Translations under genes and position numbers: made by a program | Assembly (NCBI GenBank): GCA_016928755.1 | Contig: JAFGKB010000220.1 | Span: forward strand, 1-8,778 | Direction: 5' to 3' | Length of the DNA: 8,778 nucleotides | DNA from: Anaerolineae bacterium | Lineage (GTDB): Bacteria; Chloroflexota; Anaerolineae; B4-G1; SLSP01 | In this document: positions 1 through 7,231 of the stretch, piece by piece | Numbering within the stretch: the stretch's first letter is position 1 | Layout: every line of letters starts with the position of its first letter | The notes under the pieces: model-generated | Told to the model about the DNA's origin: nothing | Database searches by the model: none | Seen by the model: only the letters and a program-made list of their open reading frames with translations

Positions 1-2408
1 GAGAATTTTTGCAACCGTTGTCTTACACTACTGATAACTCTGGATAGATCCATAGCCACAGCCCGGTTATATAGTTGCTGAGCAAAGAACGCCGGTAGCT
101 TGGCCCGATCCCAATCCCGTAATACGTGGGCTTCACGTTGCAAGACCCGTAATAATGCACGCAACGCAATCTCAACATTGACCGTCGCTACCTGTTCTGG
201 AGCACCTTGAGCCATCAGAGGCTGTGTGACCGTGGTTTGTATAATAGCCGGTAAATCTCGCGGTAGAAGCGAGAGGGCTGTTACCAGGTCCTCCTGGACG
301 GCATCAACACCCCGGCGAGCACAGTGCTCCTCTAAAACGCCAATATCCTCATAGGCCCCCAATAAGCTACCGGCCAATTGCAAACATAGATCAGAGACCT
401 CGGAGGCAGGAGTCTGCTGGATAGCAAACTCCCGCACTAGCGGATGCAGCCGTATCTGCCCTTGCTGTAAAGGCTCAATCAACGCCGCATCATGCAACTC
501 CTGTAAGGCAACCTCTAACGGGGAACCAAAGAAACCTTTCCCTTCGCCCTCTAATCCAGCTAATAGCCCAAGCCGGGCGGTGGGAATTTGAGTCGCATCG
601 GGCAATTGCCCGGCGATACGCAGCAATAAACGGGCATCCTCACTGGCCAATACTTCCCACTGGCTGCTTATGGCGACAGCGACAGCCGCCTCATGGCGGG
701 TAGGTAAATCCTCAGCGCTGACTCTTACCCGTGGGTCATCCAAAACCGGCAGCGCACCACGCTCCAATAATTCCTCACGGTAGACACCTAAAGGTGAACC
801 GGGCCAACGTCCAAGATGCGCACCGGCTATCTCTAAAGCTAGGGGTAAATAACCAAGTATCGCGCAGATATCCTTTGCCGTCTCATGTTCAGGATGCTCA
901 ATATCTAAAACATCATGGCGTTCTGGATGGCGCAATAATAACCGCATCGCGGCATCCTCTGGCAATACCGTAACTTCTATCGGTATAAAACGTCCCACAT
1001 CCCGGCGACGGGTTGTAAACAATACCCGACATGGTAACGCTGCCGGCACTAAATCAGCACTAACAGGACGGTTGAGAGCCGTCACATCCAAGAGATTATC
1101 AATAACTAACAGCGCATCAGAATGGTTCTGTAAGTATTGGGAAACAGCATTTACCTGCTGCTCCAAGGGACGCACCGCCACAGAAGGGTCCAACCGGCGG
1201 CCTAGCCGGGCAAAACCTTGGGCCAAGGACTCCGTCGCATTAATCCAAAAAACACCGCCAGGATAAAGCTCACGGTAACGGTAAACATACTCCACCGCCA
1301 ATTGGGTCTTACCGATCCCCCCCATACCAATAATGCCCGCCGGGAGAATCCCCACCGGCCCCTCACGCATCAACGCGGAATGGAGACGGGCCAAGTCTCT
1401 CTCCCGCCCTACAAAATCCAGGTTGCGAACAAAGGGCACTATAAAATAATAATCAAAAGAATGTGTCCGATCCGGAATTGGAGATGATAACAATTTTAAT
1501 CCGGCTAAGTCAGCGAGCACCTGACCTAGCTTATAAAAGGCCTTGGCCATATCTTCAGCACTGGCCAACTGACTTTCCCGGACGGCGACAATCTCTTTAT
1601 ATGCATACTTAGGTATATAGGGAATATTCAAATCCCAAAACTGCTCTACCGTCAACCCGCCCATCCACGGAGAAAATGGCGTAAATGCCTCTATAAAATC
1701 CTGCTGAAAAGCATCCAATAACTCACTTTCTGCCCTCTCAATACGCGCGGGAACAATCAATAGATTAAACGCATGTTTACGCAACTCTTGCACAGAGGCC
1801 GCCGTTAGATTTGAAGCCATCTTGCTCAAGCCATCTAAGTTCTGCTGATTAGGGGCGCAGAACATGACCACGGTATCCGCCAATTGGTAGGTACAGACCC
1901 CACCCATTTCAGTAACACCGGTACGGCTGTCTATCAAGATTACATCGGCCATGTTCTTGAATTGGTCCCGCAACCAGTTAAAATAGAGTTCCCCACCCCA
2001 CGTCTCATAGAACTCTTTCCAACTGAAGTTCAATACGGCTTGAGCATATTGCGCGAAATAACCCTCAGAACGTCTCCCGGCAGTCATCAGTAATAACTTC
2101 CCCGGCCCAGGATCAGCAGCATAAATATCAACCAGGTATTGGATAGGGCTAGGCAATTCCAAAGTCTGGGACCTATCCAGTTCCTTGGCCATTGCATTTT
2201 GATAATCCACCAACATATCAATCAAGCCCGGCTTATCCAGCACATCTTGGAGATCAAGATCAGGGAAATACCGTTCTAATCCTGGCGCCTCCAAATCCCA
2301 ATCCACCATCAAAACTTTCAAACCCGCTCGATAGAAAAACTCTGCGACATTAGCCAGGGCCATAGTACGGCCCACACCACCTTTATAAGAATAGAAGGCA
2401 TAAATCAT
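1..2408 (-). CDS. KGGVGR-motif ATPase fused to NB-ARC STAND NTPase (C-terminus beyond left edge)
   Basis: I translated this frame by hand: 802 codons are open from the ATG at 2408 to the window edge, so the C-terminus is missing. Residues 1 to about 300 form a ParA/MinD-like domain. It has the variant Walker A KGGVGRT (9-15), in which the usual GKT lysine is Arg14, then VLMVDWDLEAPGL (32-44) and Walker B VILIDSRTG (156-164). FVGRE (332-336) opens an NB-ARC domain with an intact P-loop GMGGIGKT (361-368), Walker B LLVIDN (433-438), sensor LFTTRR (463-468) and GxP-type LGYLPLAL (518-525). A winged helix ends in HPLVREFA (655-662), and helical sequence follows to the edge. NB-ARC proteins are STAND switches that oligomerise on sensing a ligand. 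The trigger here is unknown, because the expected repeat sensor lies off-window. The start overlaps the upstream stop by one base (TAATG), implying coupled translation with the EAD-like gene. Domain calls are firm; a conflict or antiphage role is inference. Confidence 0.9.
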   Translation of the reverse strand, partial: MIYAFYSYKGGVGRTMALANVAEFFYRAGLKVLMVDWDLEAPGLERYFPDLDLQDVLDKPGLIDMLVDYQNAMAKELDRSQTLELPSPIQYLVDIYAADPGPGKLLLMTAGRRSEGYFAQYAQAVLNFSWKEFYETWGGELYFNWLRDQFKNMADVILIDSRTGVTEMGGVCTYQLADTVVMFCAPNQQNLDGLSKMASNLTAASVQELRKHAFNLLIVPARIERAESELLDAFQQDFIEAFTPFSPWMGGLTVEQFWDLNIPYIPKYAYKEIVAVRESQLASAEDMAKAFYKLGQVLADLAGLKLLSSPIPDRTHSFDYYFIVPFVRNLDFVGRERDLARLHSALMREGPVGILPAGIIGMGGIGKTQLAVEYVYRYRELYPGGVFWINATESLAQGFARLGRRLDPSVAVRPLEQQVNAVSQYLQNHSDALLVIDNLLDVTALNRPVSADLVPAALPCRVLFTTRRRDVGRFIPIEVTVLPEDAAMRLLLRHPERHDVLDIEHPEHETAKDICAILGYLPLALEIAGAHLGRWPGSPLGVYREELLERGALPVLDDPRVRVSAEDLPTRHEAAVAVAISSQWEVLASEDARLLLRIAGQLPDATQIPTARLGLLAGLEGEGKGFFGSPLEVALQELHDAALIEPLQQGQIRLHPLVREFAIQQTPASEVSDLCLQLAGSLLGAYEDIGVLEEHCARRGVDAVQEDLVTALSLLPRDLPAIIQTTVTQPLMAQGAPEQVATVNVEIALRALLRVLQREAHVLRDWDRAKLPAFFAQQLYNRAVAMDLSRVISSVRQRLQKF

Positions 2409-3529
2409 TAAAAATCCCCCTGGCCAAAGAAATACCGGTTAATGTTCTGGTATTGTTGTCCACTACCTTGCATTTGACGCAAAAGCTCTAAGTTAGCCTG
2501 TGCCGGTCTGCGTTTCTCAAGATTAGCAGCCGTATCCGGCAGAACAGCAAACAACCAACGTTGCAAAGAACGCAAATTACCCTCTTTTATTTCGCACAAT
2601 CTATCAAATTCACCTGCAAAACGTGTAAAAACGGTCTCCATTTCAGAATCAATAACACTCTCGATAAGTTTATTAAGAGGCCACTTACTGGTATCAGTAG
2701 GTGAAATGACAAGAATAGCGACTTGACGGTTAGCCCCAATATCTGAACGTGCCACACTACGACTGACAGCAGGATGAAACATTGAAATCGAGTCCAAGAT
2801 TAACACACCACCGGATTGGCGCAAACGTAGCAAAGCAGAGCTGCGCTGTGAACGCTCTGTAGAGAAAAACTCATCCGTCAAAAAATAGGGTTTAAGGGGC
2901 AACATATCCGGGGAAATCCGGTAATGCTGGTTAATATGTTCCAACATCTTGTTGATAACAACCTTCATAGATAAGGGTTGATTGAACAACGGAACCCAGT
3001 CATCACGCGCGGCGACATAATGAGACTGCAACGCGGAAAAATCACCAACCTCTTCTAGGTTATGACGGAACTCCCGGAACCGGAGCAGACTCGAAGGCGC
3101 GACATCTGGAGTGCGAAAAACACTCTCATCAAATAACACACTGGCTTCAGCCTGATTCATAGCCGCGACAACAAAGGGAATTACCAACTGCTCATGACCC
3201 GTTAAAGAAGCACCTGGACCAAGCTCATGTTCCACACGTAAATACAAATCATCCAACTGATTGCGCAAACTATCCCTAGGATGCCTGCGTTCGCGTAACA
3301 TAGCCAGGAAAAGTGGCAAAACTGGCTGCGCCCCGGAAGAAGCAGCTAAGAGACATTCTATAGTCTGTGTTACTTGATCCTCTTTATTATTACACCGGGG
3401 CAACCGGTCCCGGCAAAAAACTAGCTCAGAAGTAACAAAGATAGCTCGCAGCGATTCGTAGCTATCGAACTCGGCACACTTGAGCAAGACCTCGTAGCAG
3501 TATGCGTATAGCTCCGTTGACAGAGCCAT
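2408..3529 (-). CDS. EAD-like domain protein, partner of the KGGVGR/NB-ARC protein
   Basis: This 373-residue soluble protein has no signal peptide or membrane helix. Residues about 10-100 are helical, with an LRAIFV...RDRLP...VTQTIECLL pattern (27-60) that I recognise as resembling effector-associated domains. These are small death-like adaptors described in bacterial STAND conflict systems. Residues about 110-340 look like one alpha/beta domain that I cannot name. Its marks are IPFVVAAMNQAEA (117-129), the strand GGVLILDSISMFHPAV (240-255), a second strand VAILVISP (270-277) and RSLQRWLFAVLPDT (320-333). There is no P-loop. The first strand ends in LILD and looks like a Walker B or Rossmann strand, but no catalytic set is evident. 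The tail (355-373) is Gln/Asn-rich. The ATG at 3529 is the first start after an in-frame TAA, so the start is secure despite a long Shine-Dalgarno spacing. The one-base overlap with the next gene suggests the two products act together. The EAD assignment is from memory of the pattern and is moderately sure. Confidence 0.75.
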   Translation of the reverse strand: MALSTELYAYCYEVLLKCAEFDSYESLRAIFVTSELVFCRDRLPRCNNKEDQVTQTIECLLAASSGAQPVLPLFLAMLRERRHPRDSLRNQLDDLYLRVEHELGPGASLTGHEQLVIPFVVAAMNQAEASVLFDESVFRTPDVAPSSLLRFREFRHNLEEVGDFSALQSHYVAARDDWVPLFNQPLSMKVVINKMLEHINQHYRISPDMLPLKPYFLTDEFFSTERSQRSSALLRLRQSGGVLILDSISMFHPAVSRSVARSDIGANRQVAILVISPTDTSKWPLNKLIESVIDSEMETVFTRFAGEFDRLCEIKEGNLRSLQRWLFAVLPDTAANLEKRRPAQANLELLRQMQGSGQQYQNINRYFFGQGDF

Positions 3530-3547
3530 GATTAATTAATCCCCTCC
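3530..3547 (-). promoter_or_regulatory. Ribosome binding site with 12-bp palindrome in the spacer
   Basis: On the minus strand GGAGGGG (3541-3547) is the only Shine-Dalgarno-like sequence before the ATG at 3529. It sits 11 nt from the start, longer than the 2-7 nt seen for the other genes here. The spacer plus one base is a perfect 12-bp palindrome, GATTAATTAATC (3530-3541). It may be chance in A+T-rich sequence, a weak RNA fold that brings the site nearer the start, or a protein-binding site. Confidence 0.5.
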
Positions 3548-3556
3548 ATACTTGAT

Positions 3557-5500
3557 TTATGAAATCTCCTTCAAGCGTGTCTCAATATCCAACTTGACCT
3601 CGTCAATAGATTTCTTTAAGTAGGCTTCTTGTTGCTCCAACCGACGCAGCGATTCTTCTGTGGTTTCTAATTGATCGACATAGCGATTACGGAGCACACC
3701 CTCTTTCCCTGTCGATTTCAGTTCCCCCATATTACCTTGGATCTGCTTTTGCGCCTGGTAAATCTTCTGCCGTTCGGCCTCTAACTGCACAAGTTGTTTC
3801 TCATAATTCCCTATCGCATCATAGAGCATCAGTAATTTAATGATTAAATCATGTTGTCGCCGGTCCATTAAACCGGTCTTTAAATATCGTTGTAGGGAGC
3901 TATGCGATTGTTTGTGTAATTCTTCACGCCGGCTAGTCATACGGCGGGCTTCCACCTTAAATAGCACCTCACCATATGCCGGGACCGTCTGTTCAAAACG
4001 CATATAATTTGCCGTAATCTCCTGCGGTTCAAGCGTATCAAACAGCTCATAATCGGCAGAGCGAGGGTGTTCCAATAATACAGTTAACGGCTTGCCGGTA
4101 CTATTATCAAGCTGGTACTCATGCCATATAATGTGCCATTCCTCAAAATGTAAATAGGCTTGTCGCAGTCGCAAACTATGGACTTCGCGCCGGGAACCGG
4201 TAGACTCTTTGACTTTAACGCCCAACTCCACAGCATAAGGAACCACTATCTCCCCACCGGTTGCGGTAAACGGCAGCACAGCCTCACCGACATACTCCCC
4301 CACATCTATAACCGTTACCGGGCCACGTTCAAGCGTCATCCCGGTCTCATTTTTCATCCTCAAGGTGGCTACCGGATGACTGGGCATCTTCTTGGCATTA
4401 TAGAGAAGTTCTTTCTGAACCGTTAAGGTTTTTGAGACAATAGGAACCATAGCCGACTGTCCCCGGCCAACAGTTACCGGAGTCTGGATAGCATATTGGA
4501 AAAGCTCTCCCAGTTCCTTGCCCGTTGTCTCAACAGCAACCGCCTGGGCTATATTCTCAGCATCAAGAGCCTTTCTCTGGGGAACCGGTGGCGGTGAAGC
4601 GAAGTCCATACCCATGCCCATCATAGCCCCGCCGCGAGCAACTGCCCCACTAGAGGCTTGCAATTTTTGGGCCTCAAACTCCACCGGGGCAGCCGCTACA
4701 CGCTGCTCTTCCTCTACAACTGGACGCTCTGGGGTAAACGGCGTATACAAATCATAGACGAAAGATATAGGCATGCCGGCTACAAGGGCCAACGAAATAT
4801 CCTTTAAATCTTCGTCCAGTTGATTATCGAAAATTCCCCACCCCAAGAGGAGAGCTTTAGCTTGCTTAGCTTCATCAGGAGTCGATACCACCAACCGGTA
4901 ACTCACACGCCAGGTTGGCGCCGGTGCGATATAGCTCACCATCAACTCATGCTCGCCAGGAGTAAGCCGAATAGTTACACGGCGATAATCCTCTTGATTT
5001 AATGATAGGTCAAGGAAGTAACGGAGGTCAGCCGCTGCCTGCCCATCTAAAATCTCAACCCCTTCGACATCGGCCAGAGTTACTACCTCCACAGCCGGAC
5101 TGTCATTAAGCAACAGTGATACCAGTGAGTTCTGCAATGACAATTCCCCTGCGGCTTCATCCAGACCGACTAAGGTACCTTCTAAATTCTCTGTATTAAT
5201 AAGCAACAGCCGCACTTGGCGACCTTGCAAACTTACTAACAGGTCTTGCAAACTCCGGCGGTTATCCAGTCGTATCGAGCAACCTTCCAATTGAGACTCA
5301 CGGTCTTTAGGAGTAGCATAATCAATCCCTAATACTTTCCCGCCACCGGCATCAATAACCGTCAGGCTCTTTAGAATATCATTCATTTCCTCCACCCGGA
5401 AAGATAGCACTACTTTTTCTCCCACCATCTTTTCCTGGCGTTCAAAAAAGCCAACACCATGCTTATATAGAGTCATATGCTTAATCGGTAAATTCACCAT
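3557..5500 (-). CDS. DUF4139 domain-containing (mucoidy-inhibitor-like) protein
   Basis: This 647-residue protein has the layout of the DUF4139 family, whose biochemical role is not established. The N-terminal beta-rich region starts LPIKHMTLYKHGVGFFER (4-21) and contains MNDILKSLTV (39-48). The core includes APAPTWRVSYRLV (192-204) and GELFQYAIQTPVTV (331-344) followed by GQSAMVPIVS (347-356). Between them is a low-complexity linker with RGGAMMGMGMDF (289-300) and Pro/Val-rich flanks. Residues about 520-647 are highly charged and helical, with coiled-coil character: LVQLEAERQKIYQAQKQIQG (570-589) and LETTEESLRRLEQQEAYLKK (611-630). No signal peptide or membrane span is visible, so a cytoplasmic location is likely, unlike some exported relatives. 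AGGAGG at 5507-5512 is 6 nt from the ATG and fixes the start. The gene lies 27 nt before the EAD-like gene. Its role in this cluster is unknown, and it may be a passenger. Confidence 0.85.
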   Translation of the reverse strand: MVNLPIKHMTLYKHGVGFFERQEKMVGEKVVLSFRVEEMNDILKSLTVIDAGGGKVLGIDYATPKDRESQLEGCSIRLDNRRSLQDLLVSLQGRQVRLLLINTENLEGTLVGLDEAAGELSLQNSLVSLLLNDSPAVEVVTLADVEGVEILDGQAAADLRYFLDLSLNQEDYRRVTIRLTPGEHELMVSYIAPAPTWRVSYRLVVSTPDEAKQAKALLLGWGIFDNQLDEDLKDISLALVAGMPISFVYDLYTPFTPERPVVEEEQRVAAAPVEFEAQKLQASSGAVARGGAMMGMGMDFASPPPVPQRKALDAENIAQAVAVETTGKELGELFQYAIQTPVTVGRGQSAMVPIVSKTLTVQKELLYNAKKMPSHPVATLRMKNETGMTLERGPVTVIDVGEYVGEAVLPFTATGGEIVVPYAVELGVKVKESTGSRREVHSLRLRQAYLHFEEWHIIWHEYQLDNSTGKPLTVLLEHPRSADYELFDTLEPQEITANYMRFEQTVPAYGEVLFKVEARRMTSRREELHKQSHSSLQRYLKTGLMDRRQHDLIIKLLMLYDAIGNYEKQLVQLEAERQKIYQAQKQIQGNMGELKSTGKEGVLRNRYVDQLETTEESLRRLEQQEAYLKKSIDEVKLDIETRLKEIS

Positions 5501-5529
5501 ATCCGGCCTCCTTTCCGGTGCAGAGCACC
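5501..5529 (-). promoter_or_regulatory. Shine-Dalgarno site flanked by small alternative hairpins
   Basis: AGGAGG (5507-5512) lies inside the 8-nt loop of a possible CCGG/CCGG stem (5503-5506 with 5515-5518). Just upstream in the transcript is a perfect 5-bp inverted repeat, GGTGC/GCACC (5517-5521 and 5525-5529, loop of 3). The two stems share 5517-5518, so they cannot both form. Both are short and the regulatory reading is speculative; the ribosome binding site itself is clear. Confidence 0.45.
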
Positions 5530-5565
5530 CCTAAAAACTCAGCGCTAACGGCTTAAATCTAAAAC

Positions 5566-6147
5566 TCAATCGCGGTGCTGGCGACGGTGTTTCAACATAA
5601 AGAAAATGATTACCGGCCATAACCAGGCCAAATCAGCTTCCAAAGGGAAAAGCGTGGGTTCCATAGTCGGCTCAAAACGGATAATATAGACCCGCTCCTT
5701 GTTCGCCAGAATATCACCAGGACCAGGGATAATGTCCAGGGACTTAAAATACCAATCTAGCATTACCGGGTTACGCTCCGCCATAACATCTACAATGGCC
5801 AGAAGTTCCTCATCATCCGTAACACGGCTGGCCGCCATCTGTTCTGCTCCCTGCCAGGTCTGGACAGTCACATAGGGGTCTTCAGCAATATTCTTATACC
5901 AGTCGGCTTGAGGTCCAAATGCACAGGCAACATAAATCTTGCCATCCATTGTGAAATACTCCGCCACCGTCCGTCGGGCCAGACCTGTCTTACGGCCCTT
6001 GGTTGTAATCACGGTGAAGATATGCCCCATCATTGGCCCCAGCCCCATACGCCAAAGTACTAAAGGGATTTTAAATAAAGCCTTACGCCAATCTTCCCGT
6101 GGATAAGAATGCATCAGTTCCTTGCCAAAACTATCAAATGCAGACAT
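5566..6147 (-). CDS. Deazaflavin (F420)-dependent nitroreductase-family oxidoreductase
   Basis: This 193-residue protein matches the split beta-barrel flavin/deazaflavin oxidoreductase family typified by mycobacterial Ddn. Members use F420H2, or sometimes flavin, to reduce quinones, nitro compounds or other acceptors. Visible marks are the cofactor-phosphate motif TTKGRKTGLARRT (48-60), the FGPQADWYKNI block (77-87) and PYVTVQ (91-96). Residues about 1-40 form an amphipathic helical lead, as usual in the family. The C-terminus adds a hydrophobic stretch, LAWLWPVIIFFML (173-185), then the basic tail KHRRQHRD, so the enzyme may be attached to the membrane near the quinone pool. The length is somewhat above the usual 140-160, mostly because of this tail. 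The start is fixed by AGGAGG (6155-6160), 7 nt from the ATG. The gene lies between the TIM-barrel-like and DUF4139 genes, in the same direction. Cofactor choice between F420 and FAD cannot be settled from motifs alone. Confidence 0.85.
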   Translation of the reverse strand: MSAFDSFGKELMHSYPREDWRKALFKIPLVLWRMGLGPMMGHIFTVITTKGRKTGLARRTVAEYFTMDGKIYVACAFGPQADWYKNIAEDPYVTVQTWQGAEQMAASRVTDDEELLAIVDVMAERNPVMLDWYFKSLDIIPGPGDILANKERVYIIRFEPTMEPTLFPLEADLAWLWPVIIFFMLKHRRQHRD

Positions 6148-6160
6148 CAGCTAACCTCCT
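6148..6160 (-). promoter_or_regulatory. Strong ribosome binding site
   Basis: A perfect AGGAGG at 6155-6160 lies 7 nt before the ATG at 6147, the best-spaced site in the window. It suggests efficient initiation of the F420-type gene independent of the upstream gene. The preceding A+T-rich run (6161-6180) probably keeps the site single-stranded. Confidence 0.7.
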
Positions 6161-6197
6161 AAAAAAATAATATATTAAACCCATCCAACAAAAACAG

Positions 6198-7217
6198 CTA
6201 GACCTTTAGCCGACGACGAAGTAAGAGCGCTAAGCTCAGAAAACCGGCAAAAGCTCCCAAAACTACCCCTGGATTCTCCCAAGACCAGAGCAAGCCACGC
6301 AAGGCCAACCGCCACCGCTCCACCTGCCGGGTTTCGGCTAACGGCAAAGGGGGTAACTCATCCCAGTCCAAGGTATGCAAATGCTTGAGAAAACCTTGTT
6401 TTACACAGCCTTCCAAACTAAAGATATGGATATCATCAGACCAACGATAAGCCAAACGCAAATCACGGGACAATTCTCCCCATTTCAAAGCCGGGATTTG
6501 GTCAAACCCACCCACAGACACCCCGCCGCCGGTACTGCCCACAGCAATCGACTGCGCTTCAGGCGCATAGCTCCACAAGACCCCATGTCCCAAAGGCCGC
6601 AAGAAACTGCTGTATAACATCAACACATCCCGGTCGGCGTTAATATCCACCAAACCCAAAAAACGCAGGAAGAAATTTGAACGTACAGCCCGCGCATCAA
6701 GGATGAATGGGAAATAATAAGCATCCACTCTATAACCATCACTGCGCATCCGAGCTACCAGGGATTGATAACCATGTTGAGCAAGATATAGACGCCGGCT
6801 ATCCGCTATCATACGCAAAACACGGGGGACGAAATTCAGCGGCCCTTCTGCAACAGCAGCGGTATTACGTATATCAGGTTCTATATCCAATCCAACACCC
6901 TGCCATTGGAGATTGTTGACCTGGGTCCATTTCTGGAATTCATTATAACGATGTACGGCATGTTCAATATTTCCTGCATTAAACCAATACCCTAGCTCAT
7001 CAGGAAGCAAAAGCCAAGCCACTAATGGAATCTGGGCGGCATTAAGAGCGCGTATTACCGCCGCTCGTTGCGGGCTTAAATCCTTAATCCCCACACTGAT
7101 TGTAGCATCTAAAGCCTTTAACTCCTCTATCAAGGAATCCTTGGCAAAAAGATTTTGCAAAGGCCCGGAATCTAGTTCGCATAAGAACGTTAACCTTGGT
7201 TTTCCGCGTGACATCAT
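6198..7217 (-). CDS. Hypothetical TIM-barrel-like protein with C-terminal membrane helix
   Basis: I do not recognise a named family for this 339-residue protein. The pattern looks like a (beta/alpha) barrel. The strands include VGIKDLSP (42-49), IPLVAWLLLPDELGYWF (63-79), WQGVGLDIEPD (105-115) and DDIHIFSLEGC (261-271). The acidic cluster D-x-E in GVGLDIEPD resembles the catalytic strand end of glycoside hydrolases such as GH18, but the match is too short to assign activity. Residues about 316-334 (PGVVLGAFAGFLSLALLLR) are a likely transmembrane helix, followed by RRLKV. No N-terminal signal peptide is seen, so the protein could be tail-anchored with the barrel in the cytoplasm. It begins 14 nt after the cyclase stop codon, so co-transcription is likely. 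The first two codons are both ATG. AAGGAG lies 2 nt before the first and 5 nt before the second, so the second ATG (7214; 338 residues) may be the real start. Confidence 0.75.
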   Translation of the reverse strand: MMSRGKPRLTFLCELDSGPLQNLFAKDSLIEELKALDATISVGIKDLSPQRAAVIRALNAAQIPLVAWLLLPDELGYWFNAGNIEHAVHRYNEFQKWTQVNNLQWQGVGLDIEPDIRNTAAVAEGPLNFVPRVLRMIADSRRLYLAQHGYQSLVARMRSDGYRVDAYYFPFILDARAVRSNFFLRFLGLVDINADRDVLMLYSSFLRPLGHGVLWSYAPEAQSIAVGSTGGGVSVGGFDQIPALKWGELSRDLRLAYRWSDDIHIFSLEGCVKQGFLKHLHTLDWDELPPLPLAETRQVERWRLALRGLLWSWENPGVVLGAFAGFLSLALLLRRRLKV

Positions 7218-7225
7218 AACTCCTT
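7218..7225 (-). promoter_or_regulatory. Ribosome binding site deciding between two adjacent ATGs
   Basis: AAGGAG (7220-7225) lies 2 nt from the ATG at 7217 and 5 nt from the ATG at 7214. The closer one is too near for usual initiation, so 7214 is preferred. The site lies in the 14-nt gap after the cyclase stop codon, which fits re-initiation or read-through within one operon. Confidence 0.6.
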
Positions 7226-7231
7226 CATTCT

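Noticed and set aside
731..2093. Several plus-strand open frames of 60-90 codons opposite the large STAND gene, and similar ones elsewhere
   Set aside because: They lie antisense to a clearly coding frame with intact domain motifs, lack good ribosome binding sites and encode low-information peptides.
2408..3529. The strand ending LILDS in the EAD-like protein as evidence for a third P-loop NTPase
   Set aside because: No Walker A motif precedes it anywhere in the protein, so NTP hydrolysis is not supported.
5517..5529. Rho-independent terminator between the F420-type and DUF4139 genes
   Set aside because: The stem is only 5 bp and is not followed by a T-run on the minus strand; the sequence after it is the ribosome binding site.
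6161..6195. A promoter in the A+T-rich gap before the F420-type gene (TATTAT as a -10 element)
   Set aside because: No matching -35 element is found at the right spacing, and transcription would begin almost on top of the ribosome binding site.
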